Below are positions 41,730 to 51,626 of a stretch of 64,000 bases of DNA, piece by piece. The notes beneath the pieces were generated by a model. It searched no databases. It was not told the DNA's origin and was given only the letters and a program-made list of their open reading frames with translations. The stretch is taken from the NCBI RefSeq assembly GCF_002814235.1, contig NZ_PHSU01000016.1, forward strand, positions 62,001 through 126,000, read 5' to 3'. Position numbers and translations under genes: made by a program. How positions within the stretch are numbered: the stretch's first letter is position 1; every line of letters starts with the position of its first letter. Origin of the DNA: Pseudomonas sp. QS1027 (GTDB taxonomy: Bacteria; Pseudomonadota; Gammaproteobacteria; Pseudomonadales; Pseudomonadaceae).

Positions 41730-43379
41730 TCAGAAACCCTGGGGCGTCGAACGAGCAACAATGGCCTCGACATTCACCCCACGGGGCAAGGTGCCGTAGA
41801 CCCGCCCCCCGGCCTCCAACCGACTGGCGATAAAGCCGTCACTGACCTCCGCATTACCCGCCTCCAGCAGCAACTTGGCCTGCAACGCCAGGGCGATGTC
41901 CTCGGTCAGTTGCCGGGCGCGGTACTGGATATCGTGGGTGTCGGTAAACGCCAGCTTCAACTGCTCGATATGCCGGGCCAGGCGCTTGTCGCCATGGCCG
42001 TCACCCAGTTCGCTGAACAGCACCTCCAGCACACCGGGTTCCTTGGACAGCGAACGCAGCACATCCAGGCACTGCACGTTCCCCGAACCTTCCCAGGTCG
42101 AGTTGACCGGTGCTTCGCGGTACAGCCGGGGCAGGATGCTGTCCTCCACATACCCGGCGCCGCCCATGCATTCGGCGGCCTCATTGATCATCGCCGGGGC
42201 ACGCTTGCAGATCCAGTATTTGCCCACCGCCGTGACCAGCCGGGCGAACTTCGCCTCATGCTCATTCCCCAGGCGATCCAGCGCCCGGCCCATGCGCAGG
42301 CTCAAGGCCAGCGCCGCCTCGCTTTCCAGCGCCAGGTCGGCCAGCACGTTCTGCATCAGCGGCTGCTCGCTGAGCACACGGCCGCCGACCAACCGATGGG
42401 CACAATGATGGCTGGCCTGGGTCAGCGCCTGGCGCATCAAGGCACTGGAACCGACCATGCAATCGAAACGGGTCATCGCCACCATCTCGATAATGGTCGG
42501 CACACCGCGCCCTTCCTCGCCGATCATCCAGGCCAGGGCACCGCGGAACTCCACTTCGCTCGACGCGTTGGAGCAGTTGCCCAGCTTGTTTTTCAAACGC
42601 TGGATATAGAACTGGTTGCGACTGTCATCCGGACGGTGGCGCGGCAGCAGGAAACAGGTCAGGCCCTTGTCGGTCTGCGCCAGGGTCAGGAAGGCATCGC
42701 ACATCGGCGCCGAGCAGAACCATTTGTGCCCCACCAGCTCGTAAGGCTGCCCCGGGCCGCCAGCGCCGACGGGATAGGCCCGGGTGGTGTTGGCGCGCAC
42801 ATCGGTGCCGCCCTGCTTCTCGGTCATGGCCATGCCGATGGTTGCACCGGCCTTGTGGGCGATGCCGATATTGCGCGGGTCGTATTGGGTACTGAGGATG
42901 CTCGGCAACCATTGCCCGGCGATATCCGCTTGCAGGCGCAAGGCCGGTACACAGGCGAAGGTCATGGTCAGCGGGCAACCGGTGCCGGCCTCGGCCTGGC
43001 TGTGCAGGTAGGTCATGGCGGCGCGGGCGACATGGGCGCCGTCCTGCGGATCGGTCCAGGGCAACGACGGCAGGCCGTGTTCGACGGCGGTGCGCATCAG
43101 TTCGTGATAGGCCGGGTGGAACTCCACCAGGTCCTGGCGATGGCCATAACGGTCATGGCTGACAAACACCGGCTTGTTCTGGTTGGCGAGAAACCCCGCC
43201 TCCATCAGCGGCCCGCCGGCCAGGGCGCCATAGGCCTCGATCCGCGACTCGGCCCAACCGGCGCCAAAGCGCCGCGCCCACTCCTGCAGCGGCAGGTCGA
43301 TGCGATAGAGATTGGTCCCATCCAGCGACGGCGGCTGGTTGGTGACCTCGTGGGTTTCGGCGTATTGATGGAGGTTCAT
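41730..43379 (-). CDS. Acyl-CoA dehydrogenase, AidB-like
   Basis: The 549-residue flavoprotein is of the longer AidB/isovaleryl-like branch. It has the FAD/acyl-binding motif GMAMTEKQGGTDVRANTT near 180, the substrate-channel segment GEEGRGVPTIIEMVAMTRFDCMVGSSALMR, and the C-terminal NEAAECMGGAGYVEDSILPRLYREAPVNSTWEGSGNV block typical of AidB. AidB itself is induced by alkylation damage and binds DNA, but many relatives are plain dehydrogenases. Orthologues sit next to amn and ladS in other pseudomonads. Confidence 0.9.
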   Translation of the reverse strand: MNLHQYAETHEVTNQPPSLDGTNLYRIDLPLQEWARRFGAGWAESRIEAYGALAGGPLMEAGFLANQNKPVFVSHDRYGHRQDLVEFHPAYHELMRTAVEHGLPSLPWTDPQDGAHVARAAMTYLHSQAEAGTGCPLTMTFACVPALRLQADIAGQWLPSILSTQYDPRNIGIAHKAGATIGMAMTEKQGGTDVRANTTRAYPVGAGGPGQPYELVGHKWFCSAPMCDAFLTLAQTDKGLTCFLLPRHRPDDSRNQFYIQRLKNKLGNCSNASSEVEFRGALAWMIGEEGRGVPTIIEMVAMTRFDCMVGSSALMRQALTQASHHCAHRLVGGRVLSEQPLMQNVLADLALESEAALALSLRMGRALDRLGNEHEAKFARLVTAVGKYWICKRAPAMINEAAECMGGAGYVEDSILPRLYREAPVNSTWEGSGNVQCLDVLRSLSKEPGVLEVLFSELGDGHGDKRLARHIEQLKLAFTDTHDIQYRARQLTEDIALALQAKLLLEAGNAEVSDGFIASRLEAGGRVYGTLPRGVNVEAIVARSTPQGF

Positions 43380-43469
43380 GTCGGGCTCCTTTGAGAAGTG
43401 GCTTCGCAGAGAAAGGCCAGGGAACCCAGTGAATCACGCGTGTCGCCGCGAAAAAAGTGACATAAGCGC

Positions 43470-45854
43470 CTAAGTACCGGCGCTTTCACCCTGCACAGGG
43501 GTCAACAGACGACGGGCCAGCAGGTGCTTCAACTCATCGAAACGCACCGGCTTGGACAAGGTGTCCGTGACACCGGCCGCCAGGCAACGCTCACGCTCGC
43601 CGGCCTCGGTCGAGCTGACCAGAGCCAGGATCAGCAGGTCGGCACCACCGGGCATCGCCCGCAACTGCCGGCAGAGCAATACCTCGTCCGCCGGCTGCGC
43701 CGGGCAATCGAGCAACAGCCCATCCACGGTCTGACCGTGCAGGACATCGAGCGCGGCCCGGGCATCAACCGCGGTGAACACCCGATATCCCAGCTTGAGC
43801 AACATGCCGCGCACCACCAGTTGGCTGACGTTGTTGTCATCCACCAGCAACAGGGTGCAGTCGTAGGGATAACGCGTCGCCGACAACATCGAGGATCGCA
43901 ACGCCCGCGGGATCAGCGCCTCGACCTCGACGTCAAGCTGGAAGCGGCTGCCCATGCCCGGTTCCGACTGATGGGTGAGGTGACCGCCGAGCAAGTCGAT
44001 CAATTGCCGACAGATCGCCAGGCCAATCCCCAGGCCGCCATACTCGCGAGTCATCGAGCCATCGAGCTGGAAGAAACGCTGATAGAGCGTGGCTTCATCA
44101 AGGTCGATAAAGCCGATGCCGCTGTCGATCACCGCAAACGACAGGGCCCATTGCTGCTCCGCCACTTGCTGGCCGTGCACCCGCAGCACCAGGCCGCCTT
44201 CGCGGGTGAACTTGATGGCGTTGTCCACCAGGCACTCCAGGCACTGCAGGATTTTCTGCGCATCGCCATGGAGACTGTCCGGCACGTTGTCGTCCACTTC
44301 AATGGCGAAATGCAGGCCCTTGCCCTGGACACGACCGGCGAACTGCTCCTGCAGGCCATCCAGCAGGCGCCGCAGGCCGAACGACTGCGTCGTGACCTTG
44401 AGCCGGCCGGCCTGCAACTCGGTCAGGGTCAGGATGCCATTGACCATGCGCATCATGTCCCGGGCGGAACCGGCCGCCGTCTGCTGGTATTGCGCCAGCT
44501 CCGAGTCCAGTTCCAGGGTCTGCATCAGTTCCAGAGAGCCGATCACACCATTCATCGGCGTGCGCAGCTCATGGGTGACGGTGGCGAGGAATTCGTCCTT
44601 GAGCCGGTTACTGTTGGCCAGCTCGCGGTTCAGCCCTTCCAGCTTCTGCCCGGACTCGAGCAAGGTCTGCGCCTGCTGCTCGCGCATGGTATTGATCCGG
44701 TCGGCCAGGGCCAGGGACAACAGGCCGACCTCCAGGGCCGAGCCGATCTGGCTGGCGTACATGGTCAGGAACACGTTCGGCAGGTAGCCCAGCACCATCA
44801 GCGTATTGACCAGGCCGCCGATCAGGAACGCCGACCAGGCGATGATGAAGTAACGCGCCACCCGCAAGCCGCGATACCAGGCGCTGATCCCGGCGACGAA
44901 AATGGTCACGGTGAACGCCAGGGCGAGGACAGTCGCCAAGCGCAAGGCCAGGGCATAGCCGGTCATCAGCGACATCGCCGTGACCACCGCGCTGTAGGCC
45001 ATCAACAGCAACAACAACCGGTCCAGCCAGCGACTGTGGTTGGCGGTGTGCAGGAAGCTGCGGGTGAACTGACAGCCGAAGAAGCCCGCCAGGCCGATGA
45101 AGAAAGGCGTCGAGGCGTTGGCCCACCAGGGATTGTTCGGCCAGAAATACTGCGACGCGGCACCATTGACCGAAAGTTGGTAGAAGCCGAACGAGGCAAT
45201 GTAGAAGATGTAATAGAGGTAGCTGGTGTCACGCACGCTGAGGTAGATGAACAGGTTGTAGACCAGCATCCCCAGCAGCACGCCATAAATCAGCCCCAAC
45301 ACATAGAGGCGCACCGGCTGCTCTTCGAGGTAGGCCTGCATCGACCAGAGGGTCAGCGGCGCCTGCATCGAACCTTCGGTTTGCAGTCGCAGGTAGACGG
45401 TCTTGCTTTCGTTGGGGGCGAACGCCAGCTCGAACAGGTAGTTGTTCTGCTTGATCGGACGGCTGGCGAATGGCAGCTCATTGCCGGTGCGCTGGGCCAG
45501 GCGGTAGCCACCCTTGGCATCCGGCACATAGAGCTCGATGTGTTTCATCGGCGGGTAGGCCAACTCCAGCAACCAGATGCGCGAGACGTTGGGGTCTTTG
45601 GGGGTGTAGGTCAGGTCGACCTTGAGCCAGAACGCCGACAGCGTGTAGCCGGCATTCAGCGATGCCTTGTCGTGCTGATGAAACCGGGCGGCCATGGCAG
45701 GCGAAGCCACTTGCGCGATATCGGCCTGGCCGCTCGCGTCTTCAAGGACCTGCATGACCCGGCCCAGAGGCAGGCTCTGAGTGGACTCATCAAACTCGAC
45801 CGCGCTCGCCAAAAGCGGCAGCCAGCTCAACAAAATCAGCAGCAAATAGCGCAT
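43470..45854 (-). CDS. ladS: Hybrid sensor histidine kinase LadS
   Basis: LadS feeds the GacS/GacA-RsmA pathway in P. aeruginosa and responds to calcium there. The 794-residue protein has a signal/anchor, a periplasmic 7TMR-DISMED2 domain (about 20-175) and a seven-helix 7TMR-DISM membrane part (about 180-385). HisKA follows with phospho-His428 in ATVTHELRTPMNG. HATPase has N-box LVDNAIKFT (542-550), DSGIGF and GGLGIGLAI. One receiver domain (about 665-785) has acidic pair VDDN and phospho-acceptor Asp716 and Lys768. All catalytic residues are present. Identity rests on domain order, length (795 in P. aeruginosa) and the neighbouring thiD-thiE-hemL, which match PA3974. Confidence 0.9.
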   Translation of the reverse strand: MRYLLLILLSWLPLLASAVEFDESTQSLPLGRVMQVLEDASGQADIAQVASPAMAARFHQHDKASLNAGYTLSAFWLKVDLTYTPKDPNVSRIWLLELAYPPMKHIELYVPDAKGGYRLAQRTGNELPFASRPIKQNNYLFELAFAPNESKTVYLRLQTEGSMQAPLTLWSMQAYLEEQPVRLYVLGLIYGVLLGMLVYNLFIYLSVRDTSYLYYIFYIASFGFYQLSVNGAASQYFWPNNPWWANASTPFFIGLAGFFGCQFTRSFLHTANHSRWLDRLLLLLMAYSAVVTAMSLMTGYALALRLATVLALAFTVTIFVAGISAWYRGLRVARYFIIAWSAFLIGGLVNTLMVLGYLPNVFLTMYASQIGSALEVGLLSLALADRINTMREQQAQTLLESGQKLEGLNRELANSNRLKDEFLATVTHELRTPMNGVIGSLELMQTLELDSELAQYQQTAAGSARDMMRMVNGILTLTELQAGRLKVTTQSFGLRRLLDGLQEQFAGRVQGKGLHFAIEVDDNVPDSLHGDAQKILQCLECLVDNAIKFTREGGLVLRVHGQQVAEQQWALSFAVIDSGIGFIDLDEATLYQRFFQLDGSMTREYGGLGIGLAICRQLIDLLGGHLTHQSEPGMGSRFQLDVEVEALIPRALRSSMLSATRYPYDCTLLLVDDNNVSQLVVRGMLLKLGYRVFTAVDARAALDVLHGQTVDGLLLDCPAQPADEVLLCRQLRAMPGGADLLILALVSSTEAGERERCLAAGVTDTLSKPVRFDELKHLLARRLLTPVQGESAGT

Positions 45855-46140
45855 ACAGCCCCAGCATGGCCAATCAAGTCGCGTCAGGAGCCCCCCTTCC
45901 CTTTGAGACGACGTGAAACATCATGACCTGTTATTCGTTTGGATCCACTTTAGCATAGCCACTGATGGCTAAAACACACCATTGAAATATTTTATCCAAA
46001 GGCTCTAGAACGGGCGTCCCAGCAGAAAACTGCGCCAGATGACGAGTGGTTATCGGCCGCTCCGAGAAAACCTTCAGCGTGCAAATTCAACGCCGGGCGG
46101 ACGATCCCGAAAAAAGCGTTTGGTGGTAAGCTCGCGCTCC

Positions 46141-46938
46141 ATGAATACCTACAGCTCCCGTCCCGTTGTCCTCTGTCTCTCCGGCCACGATCCCAGTGGT
46201 GGTGCCGGCCTCCAGGCAGATATCGAAGCCCTGCTCGCCCAGGGTTGCCATGCCGCTCCCGCGGTGACCGCGCTGACCGTGCAAGACACGGTCAACGTCA
46301 GCGACTTCCGCGTGCTCGACCGTGAGTGGGTGTTGGCCCAGGCCAATGCCGTGCTCAACGATTCGACCGTGGCGGCCGTCAAGCTGGGCATGCTCGGCTC
46401 CCTGGAAATGGTCGACACCGTGGTCGAACTGCTCCTGGCGCACCCGCACCTGCCGCTGGTCTGCGACCCGGTGCTGCGCGCCGGCGGCGGCGGACGCCTG
46501 GGCAAGGACGAAGTCGGCTACGCCATGCGCGAACGCCTGCTGCCACTGGCGACCATTGCCACCCCCAACCTCCCGGAAGCCCGCATCCTCGCCGAATTGC
46601 CCGAGGGCAGCGCCGACGAATGCGCGGAAAAACTCCTGCCGTTCTGCCAACACCTGCTGATCACCGGCGGACATGGCGAAGAAGACGAAATCCACAACCG
46701 CCTGTACAGCCGCGACGGCACCCGCCAGACCTTCAAGTGCCAGCGCCTGCCCGGCAGTTATCACGGCTCCGGCTGCACCCTGGCGAGCACCCTCGCCGGA
46801 CGCCTGGCCCTGGGCGAAGGCCTGGTCAGTGCCGTGCAGACCGCGTTGAACTACACCTGGCGGACCCTGCGCGACGCCGAGCAACTGGGCAAAGGCCAGT
46901 TCGTACCCCGACGCCTGCCCCTGGATTTCTGCTCGTAA
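46141..46938 (+). CDS. thiD: Hydroxymethylpyrimidine/phosphomethylpyrimidine kinase
   Basis: ThiD phosphorylates HMP and then HMP-P to HMP-PP for thiamine synthesis. The 265-residue ribokinase-fold protein has LSGHDPSGGAGLQADIEALL (about 13-32), the substrate pocket VCDPVLRAGGGG, and the anion-hole motif GSGCTLASTLAG near 215. ATG 46141 was chosen; the frame is open 34 codons upstream without homology. It is first gene of thiD-thiE-hemL. No TPP riboswitch signature was seen in the 286 bp upstream. Confidence 0.93.
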   Translation: MNTYSSRPVVLCLSGHDPSGGAGLQADIEALLAQGCHAAPAVTALTVQDTVNVSDFRVLDREWVLAQANAVLNDSTVAAVKLGMLGSLEMVDTVVELLLAHPHLPLVCDPVLRAGGGGRLGKDEVGYAMRERLLPLATIATPNLPEARILAELPEGSADECAEKLLPFCQHLLITGGHGEEDEIHNRLYSRDGTRQTFKCQRLPGSYHGSGCTLASTLAGRLALGEGLVSAVQTALNYTWRTLRDAEQLGKGQFVPRRLPLDFCS

Positions 46939-46974
46939 CTTTCAGCGCTACCCAATACCCCCGAGGCTGACCCG

Positions 46975-47598
46975 ATGAAACTACGCGGCCTGTATGCCAT
47001 CACCGATAGCCAGTTGCTGGCCGGCAAGTTCCTGTCTTATGTCGAGGCGGCGCTGGATGGCGGCGTGACCTTGCTGCAGTACCGCGACAAAAGCACCGAC
47101 GAGGCCCGCCGCCTGCGGGAGGCCGAGGCCCTGCGGGTGCTCTGCGAACGCTACAAGACCCGCCTGATCATCAACGACGACGCCGAACTGGCGGCGCGGC
47201 TGGGGGTTGGCGTGCACCTGGGGCAAACCGACGGCCCGCTGACCCCGGCCCGCGCGCTGCTCGGCAGCCGGGCCATTATCGGCTCCACCTGCCACGCGCA
47301 GCTTGAGCTCGCCGAACAGGCGGCCCGGGAAGGTGCCAGTTATGTCGCCTTCGGGCGCTTCTTCAACTCCAACACCAAGCCCGGCGCACCGGCCGCCGAC
47401 GTGGCGTTGCTGGAACGCGCGCGCCCGCGGCTGCAACTGCCGATCGCGGTGATCGGCGGCATCACCCTGGACAACGCCGCCCCGCTGGTGGCCCACGGTG
47501 CCGACCTGCTGGCCGTGATCCATGGCCTGTTCGGTGCCGACAGCACCCGGGAAGTGACCCGCCGCGCCCAAGCCTTCAATGCCCTCTTTACTTCATGA
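46975..47598 (+). CDS. thiE: Thiamine-phosphate synthase
   Basis: ThiE joins HMP-PP and the thiazole phosphate to give thiamine phosphate. The 207-residue TIM barrel has LLQYRDKS (pyrophosphate contacts), [23 protein letters not shown], a [25 protein letters not shown] segment and [13 protein letters not shown]. All are standard. It starts 36 bp after thiD and ends 17 bp before hemL, so the three are one operon. Confidence 0.95.
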   Translation: MKLRGLYAITDSQLLAGKFLSYVEAALDGGVTLLQYRDKSTDEARRLREAEALRVLCERYKTRLIINDDAELAARLGVGVHLGQTDGPLTPARALLGSRAIIGSTCHAQLELAEQAAREGASYVAFGRFFNSNTKPGAPAADVALLERARPRLQLPIAVIGGITLDNAAPLVAHGADLLAVIHGLFGADSTREVTRRAQAFNALFTS

Positions 47599-47615
47599 CT
47601 CCTGAGAGCCTGCCC

Positions 47616-48899
47616 ATGTCTCGTTCCGAAACCCTGTTTGCCAGTGCCCAGAAACACATCCCCGGCGGCGTCAACTCGCCGGTTCGCGCGTTCAAGAGCG
47701 TCGGCGGCACCCCGCTGTTCTTCAAGCACGCCGAAGGCGCCTACGTCACCGACGAAGACGACAAGCGTTATGTCGACTACGTCGGCTCCTGGGGCCCGAT
47801 GATCCTCGGCCACAGCCACCCGGATGTGCTCGACGCCGTGCGCAAGCAGCTGGAACACGGCTTGTCCTACGGCGCGCCGACCGCCATGGAAACCGAGATG
47901 GCCGACCTGGTCTGCTCGATCGTGCCGTCGATGGAAATGGTCCGCATGGTCAGCTCCGGCACCGAAGCGACCATGAGCGCCATTCGCCTGGCCCGTGGTT
48001 TCACCGGCCGCGACAGCATCATCAAGTTCGAAGGCTGCTACCACGGCCACTCCGACAGCCTGCTGGTCAAGGCCGGCTCCGGCGCCCTGACCCAGGGTGT
48101 ACCGAGCTCGGCCGGTGTACCGGCGGACTTCGCCAAACACACCCTGACCCTGCCGTTCAACGACATCGACGCCGTCGCCAAGATGCTCGGCGAAGTCGGC
48201 CAGCAAGTGGCCTGCATCATCGTCGAGCCCGTGGCCGGCAACATGAACTGCGTGCCACCGGCACCGGGTTTCCTCGAAGGCCTGCGGACCCTGTGCGACC
48301 AGCACGGCGTGGTGCTGATCTTCGACGAAGTGATGACCGGTTTCCGCGTTGCCCTCGGCGGCGCCCAGGCCCACTACGGCGTCAAGCCGGACCTGAGCAC
48401 CTTCGGCAAGATCATTGGCGGCGGCATGCCGGTGGGCTGCTTCGGCGGCAAGCGCGAGATCATGTCCTGCATCGCTCCGCTGGGCCCGGTCTACCAGGCC
48501 GGAACCCTGTCCGGCAACCCGCTGGCCATGGCCGCTGGCCTGACCACCCTGCGCCTGATCAGCCGCCCGGGCTTCCACGCCGAGCTGAGCGACTACACCA
48601 GCCGCCTGCTCCAAGGCCTGCAGGAACGCGCCGATGCGGCGGGCATCCCGTTCGTGACCACCCAGGCCGGCGGCATGTTCGGCCTGTACTTCAGCAGTGC
48701 CGACGACATCGTCACCTTCGATGACGTGATGTCCAGCGACGCCGAGCGCTTCAAACGCTTCTTCCACCTGATGCTCGAGGGCGGCGTGTACCTGGCGCCA
48801 AGCGCCTTCGAAGCCGGCTTCACCTCCATCGCCCATGGCGAAGCCGAGTTGAAGCTGACTTTGGATGCCGCTGAAAAAGCTTTTGCCGCACTGAAGTAA
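47616..48899 (+). CDS. hemL: Glutamate-1-semialdehyde 2,1-aminomutase
   Basis: HemL converts glutamate-1-semialdehyde to 5-aminolevulinate, the second step of the C5 haem pathway. The 427-residue PLP enzyme has the N-terminal [16 protein letters not shown] and the PLP-lysine motif [16 protein letters not shown] (Lys near 267). [13 protein letters not shown] and [12 protein letters not shown] are also present. Length equals the family norm. ATG 47616 (MSRSETLF) with GAGAG upstream is preferred to ATG 47595, which overlaps thiE. A strong terminator follows. Confidence 0.96.
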   Translation: MSRSETLFASAQKHIPGGVNSPVRAFKSVGGTPLFFKHAEGAYVTDEDDKRYVDYVGSWGPMILGHSHPDVLDAVRKQLEHGLSYGAPTAMETEMADLVCSIVPSMEMVRMVSSGTEATMSAIRLARGFTGRDSIIKFEGCYHGHSDSLLVKAGSGALTQGVPSSAGVPADFAKHTLTLPFNDIDAVAKMLGEVGQQVACIIVEPVAGNMNCVPPAPGFLEGLRTLCDQHGVVLIFDEVMTGFRVALGGAQAHYGVKPDLSTFGKIIGGGMPVGCFGGKREIMSCIAPLGPVYQAGTLSGNPLAMAAGLTTLRLISRPGFHAELSDYTSRLLQGLQERADAAGIPFVTTQAGGMFGLYFSSADDIVTFDDVMSSDAERFKRFFHLMLEGGVYLAPSAFEAGFTSIAHGEAELKLTLDAAEKAFAALK

Positions 48900-48908
48900 C
48901 CGATGTCC

Positions 48909-48938
48909 CCGACGTCGGTTTCAGCCGACGTCGGTTTT
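48909..48938 (+). terminator. Rho-independent terminator after hemL
   Basis: CCGACGTCGG occurs twice (48909-48918 and 48925-48934). Each copy is self-complementary and so pairs with the other, forming a perfect 10-bp stem with loop TTTCAG, followed by TTTT. It ends the thiD-thiE-hemL transcript 9 bp after the stop codon. Confidence 0.9.
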
Positions 48939-49124
48939 CCCGCCTAAACTTCCCCTGTTTCCTACCGTCCTCTGTGCAGATACTTGCAAAACAAGGCCAT
49001 ATAGCGCCCGTGCAGCAGAAAAACGAGTAAAGACTTTGTAAGGTGGCCCCCGCTTATTTCATAATGCGCGCCATAGTCATCCCCTGGCCGGGTCCGCCCG
49101 CCCTTCAGAGGTACGTCGATTCCC

Positions 49125-49673
49125 ATGAACCGCACCGGCCGCGCCCTTGCATTGGGCTGCCTGTTGCTCCTTCAGCCGCTGCTGGCATATGCAGGCGGTA
49201 ACTCGTTGTTGATCCCGGCGATGGGCCGTTGCACCCTCAACTCCCAGCCACAGGACCTCGCCGAGGCCCTGGCCGCCTGCGAAGAAGCGGCAAAGGGCGG
49301 CGATGCGCAAGCGCAATACGAGTTGGGCGCGTTCTATCACGACGAGAAAAATCCGCAACACGACCTCAACAAGGCCCTGAGTCATTTCGAACAGGCGTCC
49401 CTGCAGGGTCACGCCCAGGCGCAGTTCCAGCTCGGCACCATGTTCTACAAGGGCGAAGGCGTGCCGGCCAATAACGTCCAGGCCTATATCGTGCTGAAGA
49501 TGGCGGCGGTCAACGGTGCCGAGGAGGCACTGGACACGGCGGATGAGGTCGCAGCGCAGATGCCCCGCGACCAGTTGGAGATGGCAACCCAGGTGCTGGG
49601 GCAGATCTTCCGCAAATACCTGCTGGAATTGCAGACGGCTGACGGGCGTACACCGTTTTCGCCGCTGCCCTGA
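49125..49673 (+). CDS. Sel1-repeat protein, secreted
   Basis: The 182-residue protein has a signal peptide (MNRTGRALALGCLLLLQPLLAYA) and at least two Sel1-type helical repeats: GGDAQAQYELGAFYHDEKNPQHDLNKALSHFEQAS and the next unit QGHAQAQFQLGTMFYKGEGVPANNVQAYIVLKMA. One degenerate unit follows. It is probably a periplasmic protein-protein adaptor. The gene keeps the same place in other Pseudomonas genomes, between hemL and the DUF1820 gene. Function unknown. Confidence 0.88.
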   Translation: MNRTGRALALGCLLLLQPLLAYAGGNSLLIPAMGRCTLNSQPQDLAEALAACEEAAKGGDAQAQYELGAFYHDEKNPQHDLNKALSHFEQASLQGHAQAQFQLGTMFYKGEGVPANNVQAYIVLKMAAVNGAEEALDTADEVAAQMPRDQLEMATQVLGQIFRKYLLELQTADGRTPFSPLP

Positions 49674-49721
49674 AGCCATCGCTTGAGCAGACATTACATC
49701 TGCTGAATCGCGTTATCGTTC

Positions 49722-49744
49722 ATCGCCAGCAAGCCGGCTCCTAC
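49722..49744. repeat. Single REP arm (half REPIN)
   Basis: ATCGCCAGCAAGCCGGCTCC followed by TAC is one arm of the GCCGGCTTGCTGGCGAT class without a partner arm nearby. It is a degenerate or half element downstream of the Sel1 gene. Confidence 0.75.
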
Positions 49745-49764
49745 TTGAAGGGACTTCGCGCTTT

Positions 49765-50091
49765 TTATTTGTCGGGCATCGGCATCGGGAATGGCATCAC
49801 ATTGCTCGTGCCGCGCGCCTCGCTGATCTTCGGCGTGCCCAGGCGCTCGACCTCGTCGATGCGCACGATCGAGTGCATCGGCACAAAACTGCGCACCACG
49901 CCTTCGAACTGGGCCTTGAGCTTTTCCTCGCCGGGATCGACCACCAGTTGCGTGCGCTCGCCAAAGACAAATTCTTCGACTTCCAGGAAGCCCCACAGAT
50001 CGCTCTGATAGATCTGCTTGGCGTACATTTCGAACACCTGGCCCTGGTTGAGGAAAATCACCTTGTAGATGGGGGCTTCACGTTTGGTCAT
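49765..50091 (-). CDS. DUF1820 family protein
   Basis: The 108-residue cytoplasmic protein starts MTKREAPIYKVIFLNQGQVF and includes EMYAKQIYQSDLWGFLEVEEFVFGERTQLVVDPGEEKLK and an HSIVRIDEVERLG strand. This is the whole DUF1820 domain. The family is small, found in gammaproteobacteria, and has no assigned function. ATG 50091 is chosen; the frame continues upstream into the miaB promoter. It is divergent from miaB. Confidence 0.87.
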   Translation of the reverse strand: MTKREAPIYKVIFLNQGQVFEMYAKQIYQSDLWGFLEVEEFVFGERTQLVVDPGEEKLKAQFEGVVRSFVPMHSIVRIDEVERLGTPKISEARGTSNVMPFPMPMPDK

Positions 50092-50224
50092 GGTGGGCGG
50101 GCAACACATCGGGGGATAAAAAAGAGGGCGCGAACTATAGCATAGCCGCCGAACGCACAGCGCTAGGAAGCAAGCGCGATGACCACTATAATGCGCGGTT
50201 CTTTGAACCACCTGATGAAACTCC

Positions 50225-51553
50225 ATGGCCAAGAAGCTTTACATCGAAACCCACGGTTGCCAGATGAACGAGTACGACAGCTCGCGCATGGTCGACCTGC
50301 TGGGCGAACACCAGGCCCTGGAAGTCACCGCCCGCGCTGAAGACGCGGACGTCATCCTGCTCAACACCTGCTCGATCCGCGAGCGCGCCCAGGACCGGGT
50401 CTACTCCCAGTTGGGCCGCTGGCGCGAACTGAAACTGGCGAATCCGGAGATGGTGATCGCCGTCGGCGGCTGCGTCGCCAGCCAGGAAGGCGCCGCCATT
50501 CGCGACCGCGCCCCCTATGTCGACGTGGTCTTCGGCCCGCAGACCCTGCACCGCCTGCCGGAAATGATCGACGCCGCGCGCCTGACCAAACTGCCCCAGG
50601 TGGACGTGTCGTTCCCGGAAATCGAAAAGTTCGACCACCTGCCCGAACCACGCATCGACGGTCCAAGTGCCTATGTCTCGGTGATGGAAGGCTGCAGCAA
50701 GTACTGCACCTTCTGCGTGGTGCCCTACACCCGTGGCGAAGAAGTCAGCCGGCCGTTCGACGACGTGATCGCCGAGATCCTCCACCTGGCCGAACACGGC
50801 GTACGCGAAGTGACCCTGCTGGGGCAGAACGTCAACGGCTATCGCGGCACCACCCATGACGGCCGCCTGGCGGACCTGGCGGAACTGATCCGCGTGGTCG
50901 CCGCCGTCGACGGCATCGAGCGAATCCGTTACACCACCTCGCACCCGCTGGAGTTCTCCGACAGCCTGATCCAGGCCCACGCCGAGGTTCCGCAGCTGGT
51001 CAAACACCTGCACCTGCCGGTGCAATCGGGCTCGGACCGGATCCTTTCGGCGATGAAACGCAACCACACGGCACTGGAATACAAGTCCAAGCTGCGCAAA
51101 TTGCGCGCCGCCGTGCCGGGCATCTGCATCAGCTCGGACTTTATCGTCGGCTTCCCCGGCGAAACCGAGAAAGACTTCCAGCAGACCATGAAGCTGATCG
51201 AAGACGTCGGTTTCGACTTCTCCTATTCCTTCGTCTACAGCCAGCGTCCCGGCACGCCTGCGGCGGATTTACCGGACGAAACCTCGGAAGCGGTGAAGAA
51301 AGAGCGCCTCAACGCCCTGCAACATCGCCTGAACCAGCAGGGATTCGAGATCAGCCGACAAATGGTCGGTACGATCCAGCGCATCCTGGTGACCGATTAT
51401 TCGAAGAAAGACCCTGGAGAATTGCAGGGCCGCACCGAGAATAACCGTATCGTCAACTTCCGCTGCGACAATCCCCAGCAGATCGGGCAGTTTATCGACG
51501 TGCACATCGATGCGGCACAACCCCATTCGCTGCGCGGCTCGATGCTGCAATGA
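50225..51553 (+). CDS. miaB: tRNA-2-methylthio-N6-dimethylallyladenosine synthase
   Basis: MiaB is a radical-SAM methylthiotransferase that adds the 2-methylthio group to i6A37 of tRNA. The 442-residue protein has three N-terminal Cys for the auxiliary cluster ([25 protein letters not shown]), the radical-SAM motif [16 protein letters not shown] (CxxxCxxC) and a C-terminal TRAM domain (about 380-440). A TATAAT hexamer about 40 bp upstream (near 50187) is a probable -10. It is followed by ybeZ. Confidence 0.96.
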   Translation: MAKKLYIETHGCQMNEYDSSRMVDLLGEHQALEVTARAEDADVILLNTCSIRERAQDRVYSQLGRWRELKLANPEMVIAVGGCVASQEGAAIRDRAPYVDVVFGPQTLHRLPEMIDAARLTKLPQVDVSFPEIEKFDHLPEPRIDGPSAYVSVMEGCSKYCTFCVVPYTRGEEVSRPFDDVIAEILHLAEHGVREVTLLGQNVNGYRGTTHDGRLADLAELIRVVAAVDGIERIRYTTSHPLEFSDSLIQAHAEVPQLVKHLHLPVQSGSDRILSAMKRNHTALEYKSKLRKLRAAVPGICISSDFIVGFPGETEKDFQQTMKLIEDVGFDFSYSFVYSQRPGTPAADLPDETSEAVKKERLNALQHRLNQQGFEISRQMVGTIQRILVTDYSKKDPGELQGRTENNRIVNFRCDNPQQIGQFIDVHIDAAQPHSLRGSMLQ

Positions 51554-51626
51554 GAGCTTTCACCCCCGGGCTGCTAGCGTTATCCTTGATTTCATCTCAA
51601 TTGCCGTCGGGCGGCTAAAAACGACC

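Noticed and set aside
43524-45926. An 800-codon plus-strand frame opposite ladS
   Set aside because: It is the complement of a full hybrid kinase with all motifs; the antisense translation has no domain.
45855-46140. TPP riboswitch upstream of thiD
   Set aside because: I looked for the CTGAGA and ACCTGATCTGGATAATGCC-like conserved parts in the 286-bp gap and found neither.
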